A stretch of 54,905 nt of DNA from Sphingomonadaceae bacterium (GTDB taxonomy: Bacteria; Pseudomonadota; Alphaproteobacteria; Sphingomonadales; Sphingomonadaceae), in the NCBI GenBank assembly GCA_021732525.1, contig JAKFUU010000011.1, forward strand, positions 1 through 54,905, given 5' to 3'. Made by a program: the position numbers and the translations under genes. This document shows positions 27,960 to 36,481 of this stretch, in pieces; the first letter of the stretch is position 1, and every line of letters begins with the position of its first letter. The notes beneath the pieces are model-generated. The model worked only from the letters and a program-made list of their open reading frames with translations, was not told the origin of the DNA and ran no database searches.

Positions 27960-28894
27960 CCCAATCTGTCTTTATCGATGGCGCGGCGGGCACCACCGGG
28001 CTTGAAATTGCCGAGCGGCTGGCCGCGCGCGCGGAATTTTCGTTGATCGCGCTGGACGATGATAAGCGCAAGGATGTGACAGCGCGCAAGCAGGCGCTGA
28101 ACGATGCTGATTTCGTCATCCTCTGCTTGCCCGATGATGCCGCTAAAGAATCAGCCGCAATGACAACATCGGCCAAAACCCGCATTATCGATGCCTCCAC
28201 CGCGCACCGCACTCACCCTCAATGGATCTATGGTTTCGCCGAATTTCGCAAAGGCCAATATGATCATATCGCGGATGCCCGGTGGGTGAGCAACCCCGGA
28301 TGCTACCCCACTGGCTTTCTCGCATTAATCGCGCCGTTGATCGCTGCGCGGTTGATCCCCGAAGATTGGCCCTATGCGGTCAATGCGGTTTCGGGCTATT
28401 CGGGCGGCGGCAAGGCGATGATCGAACGGTTCGAAGGCGGGCAAGGCAGCGATATTGGCTTTCGCAGCTACGGCCTTGATCTGGATCATAAGCATATTCC
28501 CGAAATGCAGCATCATGCCGGCCTGTCGCTGGCACCGATTTTCTCGCCCGCGGTGGTTAAAGCCTTTCGCGGCATGATGGTCGAAATACCGCTGCCAATA
28601 TCGGTCATGCCCGGCAGCGACAGCCCCGAAGAAATGCGCGCATGCCTGACCGCGCATTATGCCGGCTCGCGGCTGGTAACGGTGCATCCCGAAATGATCC
28701 CATCCGAATTGCTGATCCTCAATACGCAGGAACCATCGGACCGGCTCGATCTTTATGTTATGGGTTCATCCGATGCCAGCCAGGTGCGGTTGATGGCGAT
28801 GCTCGATAATCTCGGTAAAGGCGCAGGCGGCGCGGCGGTGCAAAATTTGAACATCATGGCCGGACTGGATGAAACAGCGGGTTTGCGGCTTTAG
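27956..28894 (+). CDS. argC: N-acetyl-gamma-glutamyl-phosphate reductase (type 2)
   Basis: A 312-residue enzyme of the arginine pathway that reduces N-acetylglutamyl phosphate to the semialdehyde with NADPH. The N-terminal fold begins FIDGAAGTTGLEIAERL, and the catalytic cysteine is Cys116 in SNPGCYPTGF. The length (about 310) and the absence of the long insert mark the short, type-2 ArgC. The start overlaps the stop of the NlpC/P60 gene by four bases. The stop TAG is followed by AGC, the same context seen next to the 103-bp repeats. Confidence 0.92.
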   Translation: MTQSVFIDGAAGTTGLEIAERLAARAEFSLIALDDDKRKDVTARKQALNDADFVILCLPDDAAKESAAMTTSAKTRIIDASTAHRTHPQWIYGFAEFRKGQYDHIADARWVSNPGCYPTGFLALIAPLIAARLIPEDWPYAVNAVSGYSGGGKAMIERFEGGQGSDIGFRSYGLDLDHKHIPEMQHHAGLSLAPIFSPAVVKAFRGMMVEIPLPISVMPGSDSPEEMRACLTAHYAGSRLVTVHPEMIPSELLILNTQEPSDRLDLYVMGSSDASQVRLMAMLDNLGKGAGGAAVQNLNIMAGLDETAGLRL

Positions 28895-28942
28895 AGCATT
28901 TTGCGTTAAATGTGGATCGATACAGATTTATCGCATTACGCG

Positions 28943-29485
28943 CTAATCCTCCTCCGGCCCCAATTCGGGGTCTAGATCGCGCGGGCGCGTAAAACGGGAC
29001 AGCTTGCCCGCTCCATGATCAATGTCACGCCAATGATCGATCGCAATTTCAATAATGGCGAGCGCGGCGGTGGGATATTTTTCGTAAATCGCCGCGCGGT
29101 GGGCGTCTCCGCTGGTTTCGGGAACGAGGTCCAAGATCAAATCTTCCATTCCCGGATTATGGCCAACCAGCAATAGCGAATGGATGCTGTCATCCACCTC
29201 ACGCAATATATCCATCAAGCTTGCCGATGAGGCCAAGTAAATGCGCCGTTCCCATATGGGATCCAGCCGCTTGTTGTAGCTGAGCGCAACTTCGTCGATT
29301 GTTTCGACAACGCGCAGCGCAGGACTGGCGATGACACGATCAAAATGCAGCCCTTCGCGCCGGATAAATTGCCCCATCACCCGCGCGCCGCGTTGCCCCC
29401 GCGCATTGAGCGGACGGTCGAAATCGCGCGCCACCGGATCATCCCAGCTTGATTTGGCATGGCGCAAGAGTGTCAGGGTCTTCAT
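28943..29485 (-). CDS. sixA: SixA-type histidine phosphatase
   Basis: A 180-residue phosphatase of the histidine phosphatase (phosphoglycerate mutase-like) superfamily. The catalytic motif is LLRHAKSSWDD with His9 as the phospho-acceptor, and the second histidine is in LLVGHNPGMEDL. SixA removes phosphate from histidine phosphotransfer domains in E. coli (ArcB), or, in later work, from NPr; the target here is unknown. Its ATG overlaps the stop of the upstream helicase gene by one base, suggesting co-translation. Confidence 0.9.
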   Translation of the reverse strand: MKTLTLLRHAKSSWDDPVARDFDRPLNARGQRGARVMGQFIRREGLHFDRVIASPALRVVETIDEVALSYNKRLDPIWERRIYLASSASLMDILREVDDSIHSLLLVGHNPGMEDLILDLVPETSGDAHRAAIYEKYPTAALAIIEIAIDHWRDIDHGAGKLSRFTRPRDLDPELGPEED

Positions 29486-32331
29486 TAAAAGGGCAAATCC
29501 TCGTCCAGCACGCTCTCATTCATCTCTTGGCCGATTTTTGTGACCGGCGAAAGACCGGATTTCACAATATCTATCGCCTGATCCAATGGGACGCGGCGGA
29601 TATTGGCTCCGGCGGGAAATGCGGCCATTAAACGCGACGGTGCGGCGGCGGAAAGAAGAATGAAATATCCCTTGTCCTCTTTGCTGCGGATCAACCGGCC
29701 AAAGGCCTGCGCCAACCGCGCCCGGATGATCCGGTCGTCATATTCGCCGCCGCCGCCCGGCTTATCACTGGCCGCCAACCGCCGTGCCCGGTGCAAAATA
29801 TCGGGGCGCGGCCAGGGGATTTGCTCCATAATGACCAACCGCAACGAATGGCCGGGCACATCCACACCGTCGCGCAGCGCATCGGTGCCGAGCAGGCTGG
29901 CGTGCGGATCATCGCGGAAAATATCGACCAAAGTGCCGGTATCAATGGGATCGACATGCTGCGCATATAGGGGCAGGCCGTCGCGCGCCATCCGGTCGGC
30001 GATGCGCGCATGCACGCTGCGCAGCCGCCGGATCGCAGTAAACAGGCCAAGCGCGCCGCCGCCCGACGCCGCGATCAGCGATGCATAAGCGCCGGACAGC
30101 GCCGCCAAATCACCGCGTTTCACATCGGTGACGATCAACACTTCGGCTTGCGCGGCATAATCAAACGGGCTGCCGGTTTCAAAATGCTGCACCTTATGAT
30201 CCAGGTGGGCCGCACCGGTGCGCATCTCTGCATTGTCCCATCCGCCGCCGCTGCGCAATGTCGCCGATGTTGCCAGCACGCCGTGGGCGGGCTTCAGGAT
30301 AATTTGTGCCACCGGCTGCATCGGATCGAGCCAGCGGCGATGGATGCCAATATCATATTCGCGGCCTTCAAAACGATCGATCGCCAGCCAATCGACAAAA
30401 TCGGGGTCAACCGGGCCGGCAACGCGGGAAAGCATCGCGGCCCATGCCGATAGCGTATCGATCCGCCATGCGAGGCTGGCGATGGCACCTTCGATCCGCG
30501 CCCGCGCCGCTCCATCCAGCCAATCGGGCGGATCGCCGATAATCGCCTCCATCCGCTGACCCAATATCGTTAGCGGCCGGGCCAGCTTTTGCAGCGCGGC
30601 CTGCGCATCGGCCGCAGCATCGATCAACTTTGCATCGGGCTGTGCTATCTCGGTTTCAAGGCCATATCCGGCATCGCCGTCCCCGCTTTCGTCGCGGGCA
30701 AACACGGTGACGCGAATCGCGGCGAGCAATCTTTCGATCGGGCCGGACGGCGCATTTTCGGCGGCCCGCGCGAGCCATCCCTCACCGGGCAAAGCCTCCG
30801 CCGCGATCCGCGCCATCTCGATCGCCACGCCGCCCTCGCCGTCATAGCTTGCCACATCGGCCAGCCGCGCGGCAAGCCCGCGCCGCCGCCCGCGTGCCTT
30901 GCCTTCTGGACCGATCACCCAGCGGCGTAGTTCGATGGTTTCTTGACCCGTCAGCGCGGCGGCAAACATCGCGTCAGCGGCGTCGAACAGATGATGGCCT
31001 TCATCAAAAATAATCCGCGTGGCGCTCGGCTCGTCGCGGCGATTGCGCGCGGCATTGACCATCATCAACGCATGATTGGCAATCACGATATGGGCGGCCA
31101 CGCTCGCGCGGCTGGCGCGTTCGATGAAGCATTTTTTATAATGCGGACATCCAGCATAGATACATTCGCCGCGCCGGTCGGTCAGCGCGCCGGGGCCATT
31201 GCGGCGAAACAGCGTGGGCAGCCATCCGGGCAAATCGCCGCCGATCATATCACCGTCGCTGCTATAAGCGGCCCAGCGCGCCGCCAAATGCGCCAATATT
31301 GCGGCGCGCCCGGCAAAGCCGCCTTGCAGCGCATCCTCCAAATTGAGCAAGCAAAGATAATTTTCGCGGCCCTTGCGCACCGCCACATGGGCGCGAAATT
31401 GCGCTTCACCGGGATAGACCCGCCGTGCCTCCTGCACCAATTGGCGTTGCAGCGCCTTGGTAAAGGTGGAAATCCAAACCGCGCCGCCCGCTTGCTGCGA
31501 CCATAGCGATGCCGGGGCGAGATAGCCCAGCGTTTTGCCGATGCCCGTGCCCGCTTCGGCCAGCAGCATATTGGGGTGCCCTTTGCGCTGGCGCGGGCCG
31601 AAGACATAACCGGCGGCGGCGGCAAAATCGCGCTGGCCATCGCGTATTTCCGCATTGCTGCCCACAATCGCGGCCAATTGTGCCTGAATTTCTATATCGG
31701 ATAGCGTAATTTGACGCGGCGCCGGGCGCGGCGCGGCCTCTTCCCATTCGGCGAGCCGCGAAAATAACCAGCGTTCGGGTTTTTCCGGCTTTTTAAGCTG
31801 CGCCAGCACCAGCCCAGCCCAGGGCCAGCGCAGCCGCATAAGCGCCTGCGCGCTATCCCACGCGCCCTCGCGCTGCGGCCAAGCGGGATCGGTGAGCGCG
31901 GCGAGCAATTTTTGGGTGGCGGTGAAGAGGAGATGTGGGACGGTCTCGTCGCTCCACACGCCGTCATGCTGAACTTGTTTCAGCATCCATTTATCAGCAG
32001 AAGCCGTCAGCTTGCTAGGCGCGATGGACCCTGAAACAAGTTCAGGGTGACGTGGATTTGTACCCAAAGCATCAGCCAACCCCTTGGGCGTCGGCACCAT
32101 AAAGCGCGCCGGATAGACAAAGGCAAATAGCTCCAAAATATCAAGCCCCGACAGCTCCGCATAGCCCAGCCGCTGCGCGGTCAGCGGTGCATTGAGCATA
32201 ATGATCGGGGTTTCCGCCGCCCGCCCCACCGCTTCGCCTTTGCTGACCCGGTTGATACAGCCTTTTTCGTCTAAAATCCATATCCCGGCATGGCTTGCAT
32301 GCAGCGCAGGAAGCTTTAGGGAAAATGTCAT
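29485..32331 (-). CDS. DinG/XPD-like ATP-dependent DNA helicase
   Basis: A 948-residue superfamily 2 helicase. The Walker A is AGTGIGKTLGYLAPA (Lys at about residue 266), the Walker B box is DEGH in IIFDEGHHLFDAAD, and cysteines at IYAGCPHYKKC and upstream fit the Fe-S cluster of the XPD/DinG group. The C-terminal motif VI is in ARLAQAFGRLIRS. It probably unwinds R-loops or forked DNA. About residues 93-123 encode a palindromic repeat (HPELVSGS... and MLKQVQHD), an insertion that keeps the frame open and sits ahead of the helicase core. It is upstream of sixA with a 1-bp overlap. Confidence 0.9.
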   Translation of the reverse strand: MTFSLKLPALHASHAGIWILDEKGCINRVSKGEAVGRAAETPIIMLNAPLTAQRLGYAELSGLDILELFAFVYPARFMVPTPKGLADALGTNPRHPELVSGSIAPSKLTASADKWMLKQVQHDGVWSDETVPHLLFTATQKLLAALTDPAWPQREGAWDSAQALMRLRWPWAGLVLAQLKKPEKPERWLFSRLAEWEEAAPRPAPRQITLSDIEIQAQLAAIVGSNAEIRDGQRDFAAAAGYVFGPRQRKGHPNMLLAEAGTGIGKTLGYLAPASLWSQQAGGAVWISTFTKALQRQLVQEARRVYPGEAQFRAHVAVRKGRENYLCLLNLEDALQGGFAGRAAILAHLAARWAAYSSDGDMIGGDLPGWLPTLFRRNGPGALTDRRGECIYAGCPHYKKCFIERASRASVAAHIVIANHALMMVNAARNRRDEPSATRIIFDEGHHLFDAADAMFAAALTGQETIELRRWVIGPEGKARGRRRGLAARLADVASYDGEGGVAIEMARIAAEALPGEGWLARAAENAPSGPIERLLAAIRVTVFARDESGDGDAGYGLETEIAQPDAKLIDAAADAQAALQKLARPLTILGQRMEAIIGDPPDWLDGAARARIEGAIASLAWRIDTLSAWAAMLSRVAGPVDPDFVDWLAIDRFEGREYDIGIHRRWLDPMQPVAQIILKPAHGVLATSATLRSGGGWDNAEMRTGAAHLDHKVQHFETGSPFDYAAQAEVLIVTDVKRGDLAALSGAYASLIAASGGGALGLFTAIRRLRSVHARIADRMARDGLPLYAQHVDPIDTGTLVDIFRDDPHASLLGTDALRDGVDVPGHSLRLVIMEQIPWPRPDILHRARRLAASDKPGGGGEYDDRIIRARLAQAFGRLIRSKEDKGYFILLSAAAPSRLMAAFPAGANIRRVPLDQAIDIVKSGLSPVTKIGQEMNESVLDEDLPF
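31962..32052. repeat. Palindromic repeat inserted inside the helicase gene
   Basis: The left arm CGTCATGCTGAACTTGTTTCAG and the right arm CTGAAACAAGTTCAGGGTGACG are nearly complementary over 22 bp, with about 47 bp between them. Both arms match a dispersed repeat known in alphaproteobacterial genomes, whose translation typically gives HPELVSGS and MLKQVQHD peptides; both peptides appear in the helicase. The insertion has kept the reading frame open. Confidence 0.8.
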
Positions 32332-32372
32332 CGCGGTTTGTTAAGCGAATCTAGCATGAATTGGAAATGGGA

Positions 32373-33956
32373 ATGAGCGATATCCTGCGTAATGCCGCGC
32401 AAAATAGCAAAGCCTGGCCGTTTGAAGAGGCGCGGCGTTTGGTTAAGCGCTATCCCGTTGGCAAGGCAAATGGCGAACCCGTCTTGTTTGAAACCGGCTA
32501 TGGACCATCGGGCCTGCCGCATATTGGCACGTTTAACGAAGTGCTGCGCACCACGATGGTACGGCGCGCTTATGAGGCGATGACGGGCGCATCCACGCGG
32601 CTGGTGGCTTTCAGCGACGATATGGACGGCCTGCGCAAGGTGCCGGATAATATTCCAAATGGCGAAATGCTGACCGCATATTTGGGCAAGCCGCTGACCA
32701 CCATTCCCGATCCTTTCGGCAAATTTGAAAGCTTCGCGCATCACAATAACGCGATGCTGCGCGAATTTCTCGACCGATTTGGGTTCGAATATGAATTTGT
32801 CTCATCTAGCGAGCAATATAAATGCGGCGCATTCGATGAGGCGCTGCGCAATGTGTTGCGGCATAATCAGGATATTCTCGACATCATGCTGCCAACGCTG
32901 GGCAAGGAGCGGCAGGCGACCTATTCACCCGTGTTGCCGATTTCAGGGAAGTCTGGCCGTGTCTTGCAAGTCGCAGTCGAGGTGCTGGATGCGGAGGCTG
33001 GCATGATCGCTTTCGAGGATGAGGGCGAACGCATTGAACATTGTATTCTTTCGGGCGGTGCAAAGCTGCAATGGAAGGCAGACTGGGCGATGCGCTGGGT
33101 GGCGCTTGGTGTTGATTATGAAATGTATGGCAAGGATCTGACCGAGAGCGGTATCCAGTCGGGCAAGATTGCCAAGGCGCTTGGCGGGCGCAAGCCAGAG
33201 GGTCTGATTTACGAGATGTTCCTTGATGACAAGGGTCAGAAAATCTCCAAATCGAAGGGAAATGGCCTCAGTTTGGAAGAATGGCTCGATTATGGCAGCG
33301 AGGAGAGCCTCGCTTTCTATATATATCGCGAGCCGAAAGCGGCCAAGCAATTGCATTTGGGCGTAATCCCCAAAGCCGTGGACGAATATCTGCAAATGCG
33401 CGGCGGCTATCCCGATCAAGAGCTGGATAAGCAGCTGGGTAATCCGGTGCATCATATCCACGCCGCGCGCAGGCAAGACGTGCCGAGCGCGGTGCTGCCG
33501 GTGACTTTCGGATTGCTGATGAATCTCGTCGGGGTGATGGGCGCGGATGCCACCAAGGAGCAAATTTGGGGTTATTTGGGCAATTATGTCGATGGCGCCA
33601 ATGCCGCGACTTATCCTGAACTGGATGGTTTAATCGATAACGCCATGGCCTATACGCGCGATTTCATTGCGCCAACGCTGCATCGCCGCAAACCGGTTGG
33701 CGGGGAGGTTGCCGCCTTGCAGAAACTGGATGCCGAGTTGGCGGGTCTTTGCGACGATGCGGCGGCGGAGGATATCCAAACCATCGTCTATGAAATCGGC
33801 AAGGATGAAGCCTATGGTTTTGAGAATTTACGCGATTGGTTCAAGGCGCTTTATGAGACGCTCCTGGGGTCCAGCGCGGGGCCGCGGATGGGCAGCTTCA
33901 TCGCGCTTTACGGCATTGAAAATTCCCGTAAATTGATCGCAGAGGCTTTGGATTAG
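32373..33956 (+). CDS. lysK: Class I lysyl-tRNA synthetase
   Basis: A 527-residue aminoacyl-tRNA synthetase of class I (archaeal type), which is used in place of the class II enzyme in most alphaproteobacteria. The HIGH motif is the HIGT of GPSGLPHIGTFNE and the KMSKS motif is KISKSKGNG. It couples lysine to tRNA-Lys. Three starts compete (TTG 32361, ATG 32367, ATG 32373); I chose the last, with GGAAATGGGA upstream. The neighbouring DUF3291 gene follows after 10 bp. Confidence 0.93.
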   Translation: MSDILRNAAQNSKAWPFEEARRLVKRYPVGKANGEPVLFETGYGPSGLPHIGTFNEVLRTTMVRRAYEAMTGASTRLVAFSDDMDGLRKVPDNIPNGEMLTAYLGKPLTTIPDPFGKFESFAHHNNAMLREFLDRFGFEYEFVSSSEQYKCGAFDEALRNVLRHNQDILDIMLPTLGKERQATYSPVLPISGKSGRVLQVAVEVLDAEAGMIAFEDEGERIEHCILSGGAKLQWKADWAMRWVALGVDYEMYGKDLTESGIQSGKIAKALGGRKPEGLIYEMFLDDKGQKISKSKGNGLSLEEWLDYGSEESLAFYIYREPKAAKQLHLGVIPKAVDEYLQMRGGYPDQELDKQLGNPVHHIHAARRQDVPSAVLPVTFGLLMNLVGVMGADATKEQIWGYLGNYVDGANAATYPELDGLIDNAMAYTRDFIAPTLHRRKPVGGEVAALQKLDAELAGLCDDAAAEDIQTIVYEIGKDEAYGFENLRDWFKALYETLLGSSAGPRMGSFIALYGIENSRKLIAEALD

Positions 33957-33966
33957 GAGGCTTAAT

Positions 33967-34455
33967 ATGAGCGGATATCATCTGGCGCAGATTAATGTGG
34001 GCCGCTTCATCCATTCGCGCGACGACCCCGCCAATGCCGATTTTATGAAGGCGCTTGATCCGGTGAATGCACAAGCGGATGCCGCCCCCGGCTTTATTTG
34101 GCGGCTGGTGGGGGATGGCAATGATGCCACCGGGTTGGTCCCGGATGAGGCTGACCCTCAACTGCTGGTCAATATGTCGCTATGGCGCGATGTCGAGGCG
34201 CTGGAAGCTTATGTATACCGAAATAGCGAACATCTGGCCATTATGCGCCGCCGAAAAGAGTGGTTTGAGAAGATTGAAATATTTCAGGCTTTATGGTGGG
34301 TAACGGCCGGGCATATTCCCAGCGTGGCAGAAGGATTAGAGCGCATCGCGGTCCTGCGTGCGAAGGGTCCAAGCGCAGCCGCCTTCCCATTTAGCCAGGC
34401 TTATCCCGCACCCGGCGCAGCGCCCCCGGCGGCCATATTGGGTGAATGCGCATGA
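33967..34455 (+). CDS. DUF3291 family protein
   Basis: A 162-residue protein with the DUF3291 pattern: HLAQINVGRFIHSRDDP, DFMKALDPVNAQADAAPGFIWRL, VNMSLWRDVEALEAYVYR and MRRRKEWFE. The family belongs to the dimeric ferredoxin-like (ABM-type) fold, whose members include small monooxygenases, but no function has been shown for DUF3291. An AGGAGG sequence stands 7 bases before the ATG. Its end overlaps the start of corA by an ATGA, so they are coupled. Confidence 0.88.
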   Translation: MSGYHLAQINVGRFIHSRDDPANADFMKALDPVNAQADAAPGFIWRLVGDGNDATGLVPDEADPQLLVNMSLWRDVEALEAYVYRNSEHLAIMRRRKEWFEKIEIFQALWWVTAGHIPSVAEGLERIAVLRAKGPSAAAFPFSQAYPAPGAAPPAAILGECA

Positions 34456-35432
34456 CCGTTATCGCCGCCCGTATATACCGCGATGGCCGGCTGCTATCCA
34501 ATGTCGATCTTGCTACGGTATCACTCAACCTAGAGAAAAAAGAGGATTTTGTCTGGATCGGCCTGCATGAACCCGATGACGCGACATTGGCGATGGTGCA
34601 AAAACAATTTGGCCTGCATGAATTGGCGGTCGAAGATGCGCTCGATGCGCGGCATTTGCCCAAGATGGAAAATTACGGCGATCACCTATTTGTCGTCGCG
34701 CGCACCTTGCATTTGGAAGGGGAAGATAACGAAGCTCGTATCGGATATGGCAATAGCGCGATCTTTGTCGGGCGGCAATTTATCATCACCGTGCGCCATG
34801 GATCAATACGCGGCCATGCGCCGGTGCGCAAGCAATTGGAAGTGACGCCGTGGCTGCTCAAACATGGTCCGGATTATATATTGCATGCGATTTTGGATTA
34901 TATCGTCGATGGCTATTTCGATGTGATCGACGTGGTGGAGGAACAGGTTTTGGCGATGGAAGATCACGCATTGGAAAGCTTCCTTGGCCGGGCGGAAACC
35001 GCACGCCTGTTCACGCTGCGCCGGGATCTGTTTCGGTTGCGGCGGATATTGGGACCGATGGAAGATTTGGCAAACCGCTTTGTCCATATTGGACTGCCGC
35101 AAATTGACGACAATATCGCCCCTTATTTTCGCGATCTTACCGATCATGTGCGCCGCGTGAACCACCGGGTTGAGGGGCTTCGCGATACGCTGACCAGCGT
35201 GATTGAAACCAGCGGCTTGCTGGAACAGCAACGACAAGGCGTCATCACGCGGCAATTGGCGGCGTGGGCGGCGATTTTGGCCGTGCCCACCGCGATTGCC
35301 GGAGTTTACGGGATGAATTTCAAATTTATGCCCGAAATTGACTGGAAATATGGCTATTTTGTCGTGGTCGGCGCGATGATGACCATCTGCACCGGCTTAT
35401 ATATAAAGTTCAAACGCGCAGGCTGGTTATAA
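34452..35432 (+). CDS. corA: CorA-family magnesium/divalent cation channel
   Basis: A 326-residue ion channel. The long N-terminal cytoplasmic domain has the family's HELAVEDALDARHLPK segment. The C-terminus has two transmembrane helices, with the signature GMN at residues 287-289 (VYGMNFKFMPE) at the mouth of the first. CorA pentamers take up Mg2+ and related ions. The start ATG at 34452 overlaps the DUF3291 stop. Confidence 0.94.
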   Translation: MTVIAARIYRDGRLLSNVDLATVSLNLEKKEDFVWIGLHEPDDATLAMVQKQFGLHELAVEDALDARHLPKMENYGDHLFVVARTLHLEGEDNEARIGYGNSAIFVGRQFIITVRHGSIRGHAPVRKQLEVTPWLLKHGPDYILHAILDYIVDGYFDVIDVVEEQVLAMEDHALESFLGRAETARLFTLRRDLFRLRRILGPMEDLANRFVHIGLPQIDDNIAPYFRDLTDHVRRVNHRVEGLRDTLTSVIETSGLLEQQRQGVITRQLAAWAAILAVPTAIAGVYGMNFKFMPEIDWKYGYFVVVGAMMTICTGLYIKFKRAGWL

Positions 35433-35437
35433 TCGCC

Positions 35438-35923
35438 ATGATAGCGATTTTCACCACCGGCGGCACGATCGACAAGGTTTATTTCGACGCTCTGTCCGAT
35501 TATAAAATCGGGCCAGCCGCGATTCCCGATATGCTGCGCGAAAATAACGTCTATGCGCCGCATAGCGTAACGCAATTGATGCGCAAAGACTCGCTGGAGT
35601 TAACCGATGATGACCGCGCCGTCATCCGCGCGGCGATATTGGCATGCACGGCGGAGCAAATATTGGTGACCCACGGCACCGACACGGTGGTGCAAACCGG
35701 ATGCGCGCTTGCCGATATCCCTGCCAAAACCATCGTGCTAACCGGCGCGATGCAGCCCGCCACCTTGCGCAAAAGCGACGCCGAATTTAACGTCGGCTTC
35801 GCACTCGCGGCGGTGCAAACCCTGCCGCACGGCGTCTATATCGCGATGAACGGCCAGATTTTCGATCCCAGGATGACAGTGAAGAACCGCGCGGGTCAAC
35901 GGTTTGCCCCTATCGCCGGATAG
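35438..35923 (+). CDS. Short asparaginase-domain protein
   Basis: A 161-residue protein that corresponds to the N-terminal domain of L-asparaginase only. The first catalytic threonine is in IFTTGGTIDK and the second in ILVTHGTDTVVQTG, followed by KTIVLTGAMQPA. Full-length asparaginases have about 330 residues and need the C-terminal domain of a partner subunit for the usual active site. The frame has no break and ends at a TAG that overlaps the 103-bp repeat, so it may be a naturally short family; activity is unproven. It follows corA after 5 bp. Confidence 0.82.
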   Translation: MIAIFTTGGTIDKVYFDALSDYKIGPAAIPDMLRENNVYAPHSVTQLMRKDSLELTDDDRAVIRAAILACTAEQILVTHGTDTVVQTGCALADIPAKTIVLTGAMQPATLRKSDAEFNVGFALAAVQTLPHGVYIAMNGQIFDPRMTVKNRAGQRFAPIAG

Positions 35924-36024
35924 AGCGGACAGCGTGAAATAGAAACCACACCGCCCGCGCTATCTGTTTGTGGACGCATCGCTTTATGCGAAAAACCGAT
36001 GCCCACTTTTTCGCGCGATGCTCT
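35922..36024 (+). repeat. 103-bp structured repeat, copy B
   Basis: The second copy of the element described at 2800-2902, here in plus orientation. It starts within the TAG stop codon of the asparaginase-like gene and ends with GATGCTCT. The core around CTATCTGTTTGT and GCATCGCTTTATGCGAAAAA is identical to copy C. It lies between the convergent asparaginase-like and DUF4112 genes. Confidence 0.88.
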
Positions 36025-36039
36025 GCGCTGCGCCGTTCT

Positions 36040-36462
36040 CTAACCGTCAATCACCCGCGTTGACGGATGATGTTTGTCGAGATGCCTTTTGATGATCCGC
36101 AGGTTCTTGCTGTTGGACCGCCAGATCATGTCAAAAGCATCGCCAACCAAGGGCACCGCGCCCAATAAAGTATCAACGCCAACATTGGCCGCCATCCGCA
36201 TCAATTGCCATTTTGACATGCCCAAATTGCGCGCTTCCCAAATCACATAAGCGCCCATTGCTGCGGTAACGATATCGCCGACAACCGGGATTAAACCAAT
36301 GATCGAATCAAGCCCGACGGGCAGGTTGACACCGGGTATCCGAAAGGACCGTTCCAGCAATGTTTCCATCGCCTCCACCCGCTGCCTTACCATCGCGGGT
36401 TCTTTGCTCAACACGGGGAATTGCTCCGCAATTTGTTTAAACTGATCCTGCGATATCGGCAT
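36040..36462 (-). CDS. DUF4112 family membrane-associated protein
   Basis: A 140-residue protein starting at ATG 36462 with GAGGAG nine to fourteen bases upstream. The DUF4112 signature is clear: LLERSFRIPGVNLPVGLDSIIGLIPVVGD, then ITAAMGAYVIWEARNLG-like helices and NVGVDTLLGAVPLVGDAFD. The Gly/Val-rich segments are hydrophobic and probably associate with the membrane. The function of the family is unknown. The gene follows the two peptide-binding lipoproteins after 19 bp and may share their transcript. Confidence 0.87.
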   Translation of the reverse strand: MPISQDQFKQIAEQFPVLSKEPAMVRQRVEAMETLLERSFRIPGVNLPVGLDSIIGLIPVVGDIVTAAMGAYVIWEARNLGMSKWQLMRMAANVGVDTLLGAVPLVGDAFDMIWRSNSKNLRIIKRHLDKHHPSTRVIDG

Positions 36463-36481
36463 GATGATTCTCCTCAACTGC

